Notes under the pieces: generated by a model
Database searches by the model: none
What the model was told of the DNA's origin: nothing
What the model saw: the letters and a program-made list of their open reading frames with translations, nothing else
Part shown: positions 44,284 to 54,618 of the stretch, one piece after another
Position numbering within the stretch: the stretch's first letter is position 1
Layout of the letters: the number at the start of each line of letters is the position of its first letter
Made by a program: the position numbers and the translations under genes
Source: Aliarcobacter thereius LMG 24486
GTDB lineage: Bacteria > Campylobacterota > Campylobacteria > Campylobacterales > Arcobacteraceae
Direction of reading: 5' to 3'
Assembly (NCBI RefSeq): GCF_004214815.1
Contig: NZ_CP035926.1
Span: 1,116,001 to 1,180,000, forward strand
Length of the DNA stretch: 64,000 bases

Positions 44284-44946
44284 TTAACTATTTACATATT
44301 CAACTAATTCATCAAAGAAACTATTAAAATCTTGATAAGCTTTTGATTTTTCATCAAGGAATTCTAAAATACCTAAACCATTAGAAAAAGAGTTTTTATA
44401 TGCTTCTCTTTCATAAATTACACTTTCACAAAGTTTTATATCTTCAAGATTTTTATCTTTTATATATTGTTTTAAATCTTCTATCTTTTTATTTAAAAAT
44501 GGATTTGGACTAGCTTTTGAAATAGTAATAAGTGCTTTAGCATTTGGATTAAAAGCTTTAGCTTGATTAAATAGATTTATCATTTTATTTAAAACAGCAA
44601 TATCTAAATCACTTGGAAGTGTTGGAATAATTACTAAATCACTAATTGCTAAAGCTTGTCTCATCTCTTCACTATCTCTTCCTCCTGTATCAATCACAAT
44701 AGAAGAGTATTTATTTTGTAAACTTTTTACTTCTTTACCTAAACTACTTCCAAATTTAGAAACAGTATTAAAAATAAGATCAATATTTTCATTAGCTCTA
44801 ATGTTTGTAAATACTTCAATACTTCTTTGAGGATCTGCATCAATCAGTAAAGTATCTTCTTTTAAGAGTCCAAGTTTTACTGCAATGTTTAAAGCAATTG
44901 TAGTTTTTCCACTACCACCTTTTTCATTACAAACTGAAATTATCAT
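44284..44946 (-). CDS. parA: ParA-type partition ATPase
   Basis: The 220-residue protein starts MIISVCNEKGGSGKTTIALN, a deviant Walker A with the signature lysine, followed by LLIDADPQRSIEVF and IVIDTGGRDSEEMRQAL. These are ParA/MinD family hallmarks. Its short length without an N-terminal HTH fits type Ib partition ATPases. With the RHH protein it should keep the replicative form of the island, supporting a plasmid origin. Confidence 0.9.
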   Translation of the reverse strand: MIISVCNEKGGSGKTTIALNIAVKLGLLKEDTLLIDADPQRSIEVFTNIRANENIDLIFNTVSKFGSSLGKEVKSLQNKYSSIVIDTGGRDSEEMRQALAISDLVIIPTLPSDLDIAVLNKMINLFNQAKAFNPNAKALITISKASPNPFLNKKIEDLKQYIKDKNLEDIKLCESVIYEREAYKNSFSNGLGILEFLDEKSKAYQDFNSFFDELVEYVNS

Positions 44947-45055
44947 TTTAATTCCTTAATATTTTAATATTAAATTATATATAAAATGATATTAATTTAC
45001 TATTAGATTAATAGTTATTTATTAGTAGATTTATACTATAATAATCGTACATATG

Positions 45056-48000
45056 TTATCTACTTACGCTACTAGTACTTAAGCCTTTCATCAATAATCC
45101 ATAAACAATATCAGCTAATCCTTCTCTAACTTTGTCTTTACTTAGAACTTGAGTTGCCATATTTTGATGAACATCTAAACTCTCAATAACTGCATCATTT
45201 AAAGCTATTTCAAAACCACCAAGCATTGCTTGTTCTTTTGTGTTATTAATAACTTGTTGAACTACCTTGTCATTTTCTTTCATCTTATTTGATATTGTTC
45301 TGGCATAACCTAAAACATCATCTTGTGTAAAATCACCCTCAAATAATGAGTTCATTTTCTCTACAACTTTTGATAAAAACTCTTTTTCTGGATCTCTTGC
45401 AACGGCTGTTCCCTGCTCTCCACCATTTTTTAGTTCTTCTTCACCTTCAAGCTTTATAGATACTTCTTTTTGTTTATGTAGCTTATAGTGTGTTAGTTCT
45501 ATTTGTGAAATATCAATATCATTTTTACTAATTTCAAGTGTTTTTAGATTTGGAATTAACCCTTTTACAAATGCCCATAATTTTTCTAATTCAACATCAT
45601 CATAATCAACAATTTGAGATAAGAACTCATATAATCTTGTAAAAGTCACTAAATCTTTTTTAAATAAATCTAAAGTTGCTTTTGTCTCATTTTCATCTTT
45701 TAACTCTAATTCTAAATTATGAATACCTCTTTCATCTTTGTTATCTTTAGCTATTTGCAGTGCTTCTTGCAAATAAGCTATTTGTTTTACACTTTCAAGG
45801 TATTTTGTTTTAAATTTATCAACAGCAGGTTTTAAAGCACTACTCATCGCAGCTTGTGTACCTTTTGGGTTAAAAAATGCTTGAGCATAGTTTTCTACAT
45901 TACTATTTGTAAAAATAGTATTTGATTCAATTTTAGCTTGCAAAGTATATATATGATTTGGATCTGTTACATCATCAATACTTGTTGATTTATAATATGG
46001 TTCAAATGCAGCTTTTATATCTTCAATTTCATTTACAAAATCAATTACAAATGTTTGATCTTTTCCTGCATAAGTTCTATTTAGTCTTGATAGTGTTTGA
46101 ACGCAATCAACACCACCTAGTTTTTTATCTACATACATAGCACAAAGTTTTGGTTGATCAAACCCTGTTTGAAATTTATTTGCTACAATCATCACTTGAT
46201 ACTCATTTGTATCAAATGCTTTTCGCATATCTCTACCTTTTAAATTAGGATTTGTATTAGATTCTGTGTACTCTTTTTCAATACCTTCAAAATCATCTTT
46301 TACAGTTCCTGAAAAAGCAACCATAGCTTGTATATTTTCTAAATTATTTTGTTTTATATATTTATCAAAAGCATCTTTATATCTAATTGCACTTTGTCTA
46401 CTTGAAGTTACAACCATAGCTTTTGCTTGATTATCTAGCAAATGAGCAACTTTGTGTCTAAAATGTTCTATTATAATCTCTGTTTTTTGAGCAATATTAT
46501 GAGGATGAATATTCATCCATTTAGATATTTTTATTTTAGCTTTTTTACTCTCTACTTCTTCATCTTTGTTTTTATTTGCATGTTCTAGTTTATAGTACAT
46601 TTTATAAGTTGTATAACCTTTAAGTACATCTAAAATAAACCCTTCTTCAATAGCTTGTCTCATTGTATATAAATGAAATGCTTTTGGTTTATTATCTGTT
46701 GAAGGTGCTTTTGTACAATCTGGTAATACTCCAAACATTTCAAGAGTTTTTGGTTTTGGAGTGGCTGTAAATGCAAAGAAACTAAGGTTTTTATTATTTC
46801 CTTTTGCCTCTAGAGATGCTGTTATTACATCTTCTGCACTAAGCTCAACACCCTCCTCTATTTGTTCAGAGTTTAAAACCTCTTTTAATTTTTTAGCTGT
46901 GCTTCCACTTTGACTTGAATGTGCTTCATCTGCGATAATTGCATATTTATTATCTTTTAAAGTTGTTGTTTGTTGAATTGCGTCTAATACAAATGGAAAA
47001 GTTTGTATAGTTGTAATAATTATTTTTGCACCTCTTTCAAGGGCATTTGTTAGTTGAATAGATTTTGATTCATTTGAACCTTCCCTACTAATTCCTACAA
47101 CTACTCCATCTTTATGCTCAAAGCTTGAAATTGTCTCTTGTAATTGATTATCTAAAACTGTTCTATCAGTAATTACTATAACAGAGTTAAAAACAGGTTC
47201 ACCAATACTATTATGTAAAGATGATAGCTGATGAGAAAGCCAAGCAATTGAGTTTGATTTTCCACTTCCTGCACTATGTTGAATTAGATAATTTTTACCA
47301 GCTCCATTTATTTTACAATCATATAGAAGTTTACTAACAACATTTAACTGATGATATCTTGGAAAAATCATAGTTTCACTTTTATAAATTCTACCTTTAA
47401 AATCCTCTTTATCTTTTACTTCAAGATGAATATATCTAGCAATAATATTTAATAAAGTCTCTTTTTGTAATATCTCTTCCCAAAGGTATGAAGTAGCAAA
47501 TCCATTTGGATTATGTTCATTTCCAGCACTTCCATCGGCTTTTCCTTTATTAAAAGGTAAAAAGAAAGTTTTTACTCCATCAAGTTTTGTAGTCATATAA
47601 ACTTCATCACAACTAACAGCAAAATGAACTAAACATCTTTTTTTAAACTCTAAAAGGGGTTCACCTTTTGGGAGTCTATCTGTTTTATATTGCTTAATTG
47701 CATCATGAACATTTTGAGTGAAATCTGTTTTAAGTTCAAGTGTAGCAAGTGGAATACCATTTAAAAATAGAACTAAATCTATAGAGCTTTTATCTTCTTT
47801 TGAGTAATAGACTTGTCTTACAACTCTAAGTATATTTGCATCATATCTTTTTTGTAAATCAGGATTATCAAGTTCAGGTTTAAACTGACAAAGTTTAAAT
47901 TTTGAGCCTATATATTTTATCTCTCTTCTTAAAAAATATAAACTTCCTTCTTTATCAAGTTCTTTTGCTACATAATTAGCTAAAACTTCATCAGTTTTTA

Positions 48001-48193
48001 CACCTTCTCTTTTAGCCATCTTTTCATAAGCATCACTTTGAGTATTTTTTATATATGATATTAAATCTTCTGTATATAAAGCTAATTTCTTATCATATCC
48101 ACTACTCGTACCTTCTATCCAATCTTTAGAAGTTAGATATTCTACTATTTCAGTTTCAAACTTTGATTCTTTGTGTTTATCATGTATGCTCAT
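45056..48193 (-). CDS. hsdR: HsdR, type I restriction endonuclease subunit
   Basis: The 1045-residue protein has an N-terminal nuclease region (LVLFLNGIPLATLELKT, the ExK-type site near residues 140-160), Walker A LIQHSAGSGKSNSIAWLS near 285, DEAH box IIADEAHSSQSG near 405 and helicase motif VANKFQTGFDQPKLCAMY near 650. It translocates DNA and cuts unmodified DNA as part of the HsdRMS complex. It is the last gene of the hsd cluster, separated from hsdS by the Abi-like gene and about 225 bp of repeats and hairpins. It appears complete. Confidence 0.95.
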   Translation of the reverse strand: MSIHDKHKESKFETEIVEYLTSKDWIEGTSSGYDKKLALYTEDLISYIKNTQSDAYEKMAKREGVKTDEVLANYVAKELDKEGSLYFLRREIKYIGSKFKLCQFKPELDNPDLQKRYDANILRVVRQVYYSKEDKSSIDLVLFLNGIPLATLELKTDFTQNVHDAIKQYKTDRLPKGEPLLEFKKRCLVHFAVSCDEVYMTTKLDGVKTFFLPFNKGKADGSAGNEHNPNGFATSYLWEEILQKETLLNIIARYIHLEVKDKEDFKGRIYKSETMIFPRYHQLNVVSKLLYDCKINGAGKNYLIQHSAGSGKSNSIAWLSHQLSSLHNSIGEPVFNSVIVITDRTVLDNQLQETISSFEHKDGVVVGISREGSNESKSIQLTNALERGAKIIITTIQTFPFVLDAIQQTTTLKDNKYAIIADEAHSSQSGSTAKKLKEVLNSEQIEEGVELSAEDVITASLEAKGNNKNLSFFAFTATPKPKTLEMFGVLPDCTKAPSTDNKPKAFHLYTMRQAIEEGFILDVLKGYTTYKMYYKLEHANKNKDEEVESKKAKIKISKWMNIHPHNIAQKTEIIIEHFRHKVAHLLDNQAKAMVVTSSRQSAIRYKDAFDKYIKQNNLENIQAMVAFSGTVKDDFEGIEKEYTESNTNPNLKGRDMRKAFDTNEYQVMIVANKFQTGFDQPKLCAMYVDKKLGGVDCVQTLSRLNRTYAGKDQTFVIDFVNEIEDIKAAFEPYYKSTSIDDVTDPNHIYTLQAKIESNTIFTNSNVENYAQAFFNPKGTQAAMSSALKPAVDKFKTKYLESVKQIAYLQEALQIAKDNKDERGIHNLELELKDENETKATLDLFKKDLVTFTRLYEFLSQIVDYDDVELEKLWAFVKGLIPNLKTLEISKNDIDISQIELTHYKLHKQKEVSIKLEGEEELKNGGEQGTAVARDPEKEFLSKVVEKMNSLFEGDFTQDDVLGYARTISNKMKENDKVVQQVINNTKEQAMLGGFEIALNDAVIESLDVHQNMATQVLSKDKVREGLADIVYGLLMKGLSTSSVSR

Positions 48194-48234
48194 TTTATTT
48201 CCCCTTCTAAATATAGTATTTTAATCATTTAATC

Positions 48235-48287
48235 CCCCTAGCTTACTTAATTAATACCCCTAGCTCGAGCTTGTAATCCCCCTAGCT
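48235..48287 (-). repeat. Three CCCCTAGCT repeats in 22-bp phase before hsdR
   Basis: CCCCTAGCT occurs at 48235-48243, 48257-48265 and 48279-48287, exactly 22 bp apart, 42-94 bp upstream of the hsdR start codon. Equal spacing of about two helical turns on one DNA face suggests a cooperative protein-binding site controlling hsdR. A 14-bp palindrome TTATATCGATATAA follows at 48340-48353. Confidence 0.6.
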
Positions 48288-48358
48288 TTATAAACTATTT
48301 TTGTTTATATCAAAAACAGCTTTAAGTTGCATTTACAAATTATATCGATATAATAACA

Positions 48359-48416
48359 ACCTAACAAACGCCAAACCTCTGTTCGGAAGTATTGCACTGC
48401 CGTTTTACGTTTGGTT
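48359..48416 (-). other. attC-like hairpin after the Abi-like gene
   Basis: On the minus strand, immediately after the Abi gene stop, the sequence runs from AACCAAACG to GGCGTTTGTTAGGT. The end GTTAGGT fits the integron core site GTTRRRY and CAAACG can pair with CGTTTG. The other box (ACCAAAC) is imperfect. On the plus strand GTTTGG is followed by seven T, so a plain terminator is an alternative. Base composition is richer in GC than the surroundings. Confidence 0.35.
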
Positions 48417-48419
48417 TTT

Positions 48420-49493
48420 TTATAACATTCCTTTTAAAATAAATCTCTTTATATTTTCATATTCACTATTTTCCATCTTTATATTTAACATTTTAGAATC
48501 ATTTGCAACAAAATAATCTTCTTTAAAATTATCAAACAATCTATTTATTTCTTTTTCTTTAAACATTTCAATACTAGTAAAGTTATCTATTCTATCTAAC
48601 ATAAAATATAAAAATAAATATACATCTATAAATTTATGATTATTGATTTCTTTACTAATCTTATTGAAATGACTAGTTCTATTTATACTTCTATAACTTC
48701 TATTAAAAACTCTTTCCCCATGTGCTGCTCTATTTCTTATTTCAGCTAAACGATCTAAATATGGTTCAAAATCTATATTTGTATTTGTTACTCTAAATTT
48801 AGCTGCAACTTTTTGCAAAATATCAAAATTTTCTATTTTTAAATGCTTGATTATTTTATTTATTGTTCCTAAAGTTGAACTTTCAACTAGATAATGAAAA
48901 GGTGGATAATTTATATCACTATGGGTTTTCATCAAGGTTTGATTATTTAAAAAAGATTGATAATTGACTGTATAATCATATTTATTTTTATAGTAAAGCC
49001 CATAATGAAGATACGTTTCAGATAAATTTGAATTAAATTCAATATTTTTCCAGTTATTAACAGCACCTTTATTTAATGAGAATTTTTCAATTTCGTTATT
49101 TTGTAATATTTTTATAGGTTTATAATTATCTTGGATTAAATAAAAAAATGGATTGTTTTTTTGTGGATGGTTTGCTGGTAATGTTTTTATTTGCTTGTAA
49201 CAAAGTTCAACTAATATAGTTTTTAGTTTTGTTTCAATACTCAAAGTTAAATCCATAACAACTCGTATTAAATATTTATCAAAAAAATAGACTATCAAAA
49301 CATCATCAATATAGTAATCATTCATATTGTTTTTAAATGCTCTAACATACCCTTTAAATTTAAAAAGTCCAATATTTGAAACTAACTCTTCTATTTCAAT
49401 ATTACTAAAATAATTGCTTTTTTTTAATCCATCAACATAAATTTGTTGAATATAATTTTTTATACTTCCAATTTTATGAGTATATTTACTCAT
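48420..49493 (-). CDS. Abi_2/AbiD-F-type HEPN protein
   Basis: The 357-residue protein has the Abi_2 layout: LVSNIGLFKFKGYVRAFKNN near residue 38, LTLSIETKLKTILVELCYKQ near 82, and a C-terminal EIRNRAAHGERVFNRSY near 250, which carries the RNxxxH HEPN RNase motif. AbiD/AbiF proteins cause abortive infection. Its ATG overlaps the hsdS stop by 4 bp, so it is translated as part of the restriction operon. It probably acts as a second line of defence when restriction fails. Assignment to the exact Abi subgroup is uncertain. Confidence 0.82.
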   Translation of the reverse strand: MSKYTHKIGSIKNYIQQIYVDGLKKSNYFSNIEIEELVSNIGLFKFKGYVRAFKNNMNDYYIDDVLIVYFFDKYLIRVVMDLTLSIETKLKTILVELCYKQIKTLPANHPQKNNPFFYLIQDNYKPIKILQNNEIEKFSLNKGAVNNWKNIEFNSNLSETYLHYGLYYKNKYDYTVNYQSFLNNQTLMKTHSDINYPPFHYLVESSTLGTINKIIKHLKIENFDILQKVAAKFRVTNTNIDFEPYLDRLAEIRNRAAHGERVFNRSYRSINRTSHFNKISKEINNHKFIDVYLFLYFMLDRIDNFTSIEMFKEKEINRLFDNFKEDYFVANDSKMLNIKMENSEYENIKRFILKGML

Positions 49494-50863
49494 TCAAATT
49501 CCCTAACATCAATTTTACCTGTAACAGCCGCACTTATAAGAGCTGTTCTTTTTTCTTTTAATAGTTCTATTGATTTATTTGATTTTTCTATTAAAGCATC
49601 TATTTTTGAGGTTTTTTCATCAAGATAATTTGCAATTTGTTGTTGTTCTTCAATTACTGGAAACCAAATCAAACAATTTTTCAAAATTGCTTGGGTAATA
49701 CTAAATACTTTAACACCTTTTATAGATAATTGAATCTGAGTTCTAAAAATATTTGAATCAAATATATAAGCAAAAAATCTTGAATTATAATTGTTGATTA
49801 ATCTTGCTATTACGGTATGATATCCTGCAAAAATTTTACTATCTCCAACAACATGCGTAAAATTACCAGAACCTTTAACATCTTCTGATGTATCAGCAAA
49901 AACAAAATCACCTTCACTTAAAAGTGATCTTTTAGAAGTTATTAAATATTCTTTATCTACATATTTTAAACTATCTTTATTTGCATTAACTTGAAATCCA
50001 TATTTAGAATGAATTTCACCATAATTAACACAAGGGATTCCATCTTCATCAATCAAATTTGCTTTTGTAATATTTAACCCAGTAGAAAAAGAAAATAGAA
50101 ATCTTAACTTACTAACTTCCCAATGCTCAGGAATCTCGCCCAACCACTCAACTCCACTATCTTTCATAGGTACATTTGGATTTATACCTTTTGTAACTGC
50201 ATGAGATATAACTGCTTGTCGTTTCTCTTTTAGTAGTTCTATTTGTTTTGTTTGTTTTTCTATCAAAGTATCAATTTTAGCTGTTGCTTTATCTAAAAAA
50301 TTTGCTATTTGTTGTTGTTCTCGTAAATTTGGTAGCAGTAATTTTAATTCATTTAATTTTTCAAGTCTAAGATTAATTCTAGTAAATCCATTTCCTTGAA
50401 TACTTAGTAATTTTCTATAAATATTTCCAGAAAGTAAATAATTTAAGAATTTTGGATTAATTAATTTATTAGTTAGCCTAAAACCTTTACAAAAACTATT
50501 TAAATATGTATCTTTTAAATCTTCTTCTAATAATGAAGCTTTACCTAAATCATCATAATTTTCAGAACTCATTAAAAAAAATAAATCATTAGCTTTTACT
50601 CTATTTTGCTCTTCTTTTTCATCAACAATTACATAACCTAAATTATCAGATTTTATAAAAGTATTATTAGCTATATTTGTAAATGGTATGAATCTTTTAC
50701 TTTTTAAATTTTCTTCATCTCCAAAGTCTTTTCCTGCTTTTCCTGATAAGCCACCATAGGTATAACCTATAAATTTCAATCTACTTTCATTCCAGTCACT
50801 TGGAATCTCGCCCAACCATTCAACCCCACTATCTTTGTAGCTAGGATACTTCTTATACTTCAT
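49490..50863 (-). CDS. hsdS: HsdS, type I specificity subunit
   Basis: The 457-residue protein has two target-recognition domains, each opened by the same block ([16 protein letters not shown] at residue 5 and [16 protein letters not shown] near 232), and two conserved coiled-coil regions ([40 protein letters not shown]), each followed by IELLKEKR. This is a complete HsdS that sets the bipartite recognition sequence. DNA encoding the two halves is repeated, which permits recombination between domains. It overlaps hsdM by 11 bp. Confidence 0.95.
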   Translation of the reverse strand: MKYKKYPSYKDSGVEWLGEIPSDWNESRLKFIGYTYGGLSGKAGKDFGDEENLKSKRFIPFTNIANNTFIKSDNLGYVIVDEKEEQNRVKANDLFFLMSSENYDDLGKASLLEEDLKDTYLNSFCKGFRLTNKLINPKFLNYLLSGNIYRKLLSIQGNGFTRINLRLEKLNELKLLLPNLREQQQIANFLDKATAKIDTLIEKQTKQIELLKEKRQAVISHAVTKGINPNVPMKDSGVEWLGEIPEHWEVSKLRFLFSFSTGLNITKANLIDEDGIPCVNYGEIHSKYGFQVNANKDSLKYVDKEYLITSKRSLLSEGDFVFADTSEDVKGSGNFTHVVGDSKIFAGYHTVIARLINNYNSRFFAYIFDSNIFRTQIQLSIKGVKVFSITQAILKNCLIWFPVIEEQQQIANYLDEKTSKIDALIEKSNKSIELLKEKRTALISAAVTGKIDVREFE

Positions 50864-52802
50864 GAAGTATCTCCAAAATCTCTTTTGTAAGTGTTTCTAA
50901 CTCTTCATCTATTACAGCTAGTTCTCTTGGTGGTACATACTCATAAAAGTGTCTATTAAATGGTATTTCATATCCTACAATTCCAACTAAACCATCTTTA
51001 GCATCTGTTTTAGTTTCATCAATCCAAGCTAGTGGCACATGTGGGATTACCTCTCTTTGGAAGTATTCATTTATATCTTGATTTAATGGTACATTTTCAT
51101 AATCTCTTAAATCAGGATTTGCTACAAGTTTACCTTTTGAATCTTTAACAAGTTCTGCTTCTTCATCATGTTCGCTTAGGTGTTTTTGTAAAAGTTTTAG
51201 ATTTGATGCTGTTAATTTTGAAGTAACTTTTTTTGAAATCTCTTTTTCAAATAGTTTTTGACTAGGTATTTTTTCATCCATAGTTTTTAAAGCTTCAAAA
51301 ATCTCTTTTTGAGTTTCTGCATCTATCTTCTCAAATGCACTATCATTTTTTAGAGCTTCTATTTTAATTTCATCTTTTGTAAAATAGCTTAACTGTAATG
51401 GTCTTTCAACTGTGATTCTTCTATATCCAAAATCTCTTGTATTAAATATCTTTGACTCTTTTGAGCTTATAAAATCACCATATGTTCTTACAATCTCGTC
51501 AATTTGAATATCATTTAGCTGTTTTCTTTTACTTCCAAGGGATTTTCTCATAGCTTCACCCATAGAAGAAGCATTGATTAGTTGCACTTTATTTTTTCTA
51601 TGTTCTTCTTTATGATTTGATAAAATCCAAATATATGTAGAAATTCCAGTATTAAAGAACATATCTGTTGGCATTGCAATAATAGCTTCTAGTAAGTCAT
51701 TTTCTAAAATATATCTTCTAATTTCACTCTCACCACTTCCAGCACCACCTGTAAATAGAGGTGAACCATTTAGAATAATACCAATTCTGCTTCCACCTTC
51801 TTCTTTTGGATTCATTTTTGAAATAAGGTGAAGTAAAAATAGAAGTGAACCATCACTAACTCTTGGAAGTCCTGCTCCAAATCTTCCTGCATAACCTTTT
51901 TGAGTATGTTCATCTGTAACTATTTTTTGAACTTTTTTCCACTCTACCCCAAAAGGAGGATTTGAAAGCATATAATCAAACTTTTTATTTGCTAGTTGAT
52001 CATCACTTAGAGTGTTTCCATGTTTTATATTTGAAACATCTTGACCTTTAATCATCATATCAGCTTTACAAATAGCGTATGATTCAGGATTTAACTCTTG
52101 CCCAAAAGTAACTAATGTAGCATTTGGATTTAATTCATAGATATATTCACTTCCACTACTTAAAAATCCTCCTGTTCCTGCTGTTGGATCGTATAAGCTT
52201 CTTACAACTGCATTTTTTGTTAGAACTTCATCATCTAAAGCAAAAACTAAAGATGTAGTAAGTCTTACAATATCTCTTGGTGTAAAGTGTTCTCCAGCTG
52301 TCTCATTTGATGCTTCAGCAAACTTTCTAATAAGCTCTTCAAACATTAACCCCATTTCATGATTTGATACTTTTTCAGGGCTTAAATCAAAGCTAGAGAA
52401 TTTCTCAACAATCATATATAAAAGATTGTTTTCATTTAATTTATCAAGTTGCTTATCAAACTCATACTTTTCAAAAACTTCTCTTGCATTTGCACTAAAG
52501 CTTGTAATATAGCTTTCAAGATTTTCTCTTATGTTGTTAGAATCTGCCATAAGCTTTGATAGAGTATATTTTGAGATATTGTAAAAGCTATTGTTTGATT
52601 TTCTAACTAAAAATTGCTCTAATGGTACATTTAGACTTTTTCTAGCTTCATACTCTTCTAAAACAGCATCTCTTGTGGGTTCAAGTACACATTCTAATCT
52701 TCTTAAAAGAGTAAACGGAAGAATAATCTTTCCATAATCTGATTGTTTATAATCTCCTCTTAAAAGGTCTGCTGTACTCCATATTAATGCTGAAATGCTC
52801 AT
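50853..52802 (-). CDS. hsdM: HsdM, type I DNA methyltransferase subunit
   Basis: The 649-residue N6-adenine methyltransferase has an N-terminal HsdM domain ([20 protein letters not shown]), [12 protein letters not shown] near 170, the SAM site [10 protein letters not shown] near 205 and catalytic NPPFG near 281. The C-terminus is an extended helical region. It methylates adenine to protect host DNA and is first in the hsdM-hsdS-abi-hsdR order. A divergent AT-rich gap of about 275 bp separates it from the lipoprotein gene. Confidence 0.95.
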   Translation of the reverse strand: MSISALIWSTADLLRGDYKQSDYGKIILPFTLLRRLECVLEPTRDAVLEEYEARKSLNVPLEQFLVRKSNNSFYNISKYTLSKLMADSNNIRENLESYITSFSANAREVFEKYEFDKQLDKLNENNLLYMIVEKFSSFDLSPEKVSNHEMGLMFEELIRKFAEASNETAGEHFTPRDIVRLTTSLVFALDDEVLTKNAVVRSLYDPTAGTGGFLSSGSEYIYELNPNATLVTFGQELNPESYAICKADMMIKGQDVSNIKHGNTLSDDQLANKKFDYMLSNPPFGVEWKKVQKIVTDEHTQKGYAGRFGAGLPRVSDGSLLFLLHLISKMNPKEEGGSRIGIILNGSPLFTGGAGSGESEIRRYILENDLLEAIIAMPTDMFFNTGISTYIWILSNHKEEHRKNKVQLINASSMGEAMRKSLGSKRKQLNDIQIDEIVRTYGDFISSKESKIFNTRDFGYRRITVERPLQLSYFTKDEIKIEALKNDSAFEKIDAETQKEIFEALKTMDEKIPSQKLFEKEISKKVTSKLTASNLKLLQKHLSEHDEEAELVKDSKGKLVANPDLRDYENVPLNQDINEYFQREVIPHVPLAWIDETKTDAKDGLVGIVGYEIPFNRHFYEYVPPRELAVIDEELETLTKEILEILHEV

Positions 52803-53077
52803 ATTGTTCCTATATTGTGTATTTATGTAAGTTTTTATTTTAGCTAGTTGAAGGTTAAATTTTGATTCAGCCTAATATTTCATTTTTTTATTCTACCCTC
52901 CCAAATAATGTACTATAAACTAAAAATCATTTTTTAGGAGATAAAGTTAAAGCCATAAAAATAGAAGATTGAAAGTAAAAATAAATTACTCGTTCTATGG
53001 AGAAAAGTTAAATATAAAAGAATTAAGATTTCATATAATTATGATACTATTATAAATTAAAATGAGGAACTATACAA

Positions 53078-53587
53078 ATGAACATATTTAATACTTTATT
53101 TATTTTAACCTTAATATTGTTTTTTAATGCTTGCAGTAGTAATACATCTAATTCAGTAAAAAAAGAAACAGAAAAGTTTTTTGGTGTTTCTCTTGAAGAG
53201 CCTTTTAATGAAGAAGGTTTTACATTAACTAGAATTGAAAATGATGAAAAATATTATGAAAAAAATATTTCTTATGAAAATTTAGTAAGAGTATGGCTGT
53301 TTACTAATAAAGAAAACAAAGTTCAACGAATAACAGCAGTCAGTAAAGAATTAAATCAGTTTGAAGACCCATATAGTTTAGCAAGTCCTTTATTACAAAT
53401 AATAAGCCAAAAATATGGGCAACCAACTTGTGTTCAAAATTCTATTCCTTTTTTTGGAAAAGTAGGAGAATCTTGTGTTATTTATTATAAAGAAAAATAC
53501 AAAATTGAATTAAAAGTATCTAACTTAATGAACCAAGGTAGTTTTTTTCTTATTATTGAAAATATAGATAAAAATGGAGAACTTTAA
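53078..53587 (+). CDS. Small lipoprotein of the island
   Basis: A 169-residue protein with a lipoprotein signal peptide (NTLFILTLILFFNACSS, lipobox cysteine at residue 19) and a soluble mixed alpha/beta domain with two further cysteines (YGQPTCVQNS; GKVGESCVIYY) that could form a disulfide. AGGAAC precedes the ATG. It is alone on the plus strand between hsdM and the recombinase. I do not recognise a family. Confidence 0.65.
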   Translation: MNIFNTLFILTLILFFNACSSNTSNSVKKETEKFFGVSLEEPFNEEGFTLTRIENDEKYYEKNISYENLVRVWLFTNKENKVQRITAVSKELNQFEDPYSLASPLLQIISQKYGQPTCVQNSIPFFGKVGESCVIYYKEKYKIELKVSNLMNQGSFFLIIENIDKNGEL

Positions 53588-53691
53588 AATAAGTTGATTA
53601 TGAATTAATTTAATATGTACTTATTATAAAAATAATCAAAGGGAGTGTTAAAAATTCTACGTCAATTTGATAAATTATTCTTAATTTTAAT

Positions 53692-54618
53692 TCACCCCAA
53701 ATAATGTTCAGTAATACTAGCTCTAAAATGTTTCATCTCCCAACTAACACCTTGTAATGCTTGTTCATAGCTGTAGTTATGTTTTTGATACTCTCTTACT
53801 CTATTTTGAGCAAATGTCCATCTAAATCCATGTGTTCCATGATGAGTTTGATTTAGTTTTATGCAAGTAGATTTTATATCATTTACATAATCTTGGTATT
53901 TGATTTTAAATACTTTTGTATGATTATCTATGAAGTAGTTTTCTAGTTCTTTATAAGTTTTAGTAGATATTAATATATCCCCTACTTTTCCACCTTTCTC
54001 TTTTGTTTCAATTACACCAACACTATTATTTGTAATATCATCAATTTTCATACCTCTTAGTTGTTCTTCTTTAATTAGTGTTACACCTTCAGCTCTAGCA
54101 CCACCTTCTAGTTGAATTGAAGCTGCAAGTTTATGTTTAGGGTTTTGTAGATTATCAATAATTAGTTGTGGGTTTGAGTAAACTCTATTGTTATAATTAT
54201 TTGCAACTAGGTTTAAATCTTTTGCATTACATAGAAGATATTGTCTAATATTAAAATCATAAGTTATAGGATTAGTTTCATATTTTAGTTTTGAGTAACG
54301 ATTTAGTGCAAACTCTAGTTTACCTAAAGCAGATATTATTTTTTCTAAGTATTGTTTTGAGGGATAATATTCTATTTTATATTCAACATATGCTTTTATA
54401 TGATCTTCATTTATTAGTTCAAAGTTTTTTAGTTTAAAGTGTTCTAATAAATAGTTAAAGAGGTTATTCCAGATATTTCTGTAGCTTTTCATAGTGTTAA
54501 ACGAGCTAACACAGTTATAGTGAATATGGTTAGGATCAATTCTATTATGTTTTTTTGCACCTTCAAAGAAGATTGTTTTTGTTAATTCTGCACTTTGATA
54601 ATATACACTTCCTCGCAT
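53692..54618 (-). CDS. Tyrosine recombinase / integrase
   Basis: The 308-residue protein has an N-terminal SAM-like helical domain (SFNTMKSYRNIWNNLFNYL) and a catalytic domain with arginine in EGGARAEGVTLI near 172, HGTHGFRWTFAQNR near 262 (HxxR) and the terminal ITEHYLG tyrosine near 306. Order of residues fits phage-type tyrosine recombinases, though it is short. It probably moves the island that begins near the CAU tRNA. The AlpA-like protein at 41865 could be its directionality factor. Confidence 0.8.
   Translation of the reverse strand: MRGSVYYQSAELTKTIFFEGAKKHNRIDPNHIHYNCVSSFNTMKSYRNIWNNLFNYLLEHFKLKNFELINEDHIKAYVEYKIEYYPSKQYLEKIISALGKLEFALNRYSKLKYETNPITYDFNIRQYLLCNAKDLNLVANNYNNRVYSNPQLIIDNLQNPKHKLAASIQLEGGARAEGVTLIKEEQLRGMKIDDITNNSVGVIETKEKGGKVGDILISTKTYKELENYFIDNHTKVFKIKYQDYVNDIKSTCIKLNQTHHGTHGFRWTFAQNRVREYQKHNYSYEQALQGVSWEMKHFRASITEHYLG

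Noticed and set aside
48301-48516. Plus-strand 71-codon frame
   Set aside because: Runs antisense into the Abi gene and across the attC-like hairpin without a ribosome-binding site.
52900-53707. CCCAAATAATGT at 52900 and 53696 as att direct repeats
   Set aside because: Only 12 AT-rich bases, and the second copy is the end of the recombinase coding sequence; no support as a crossover site.
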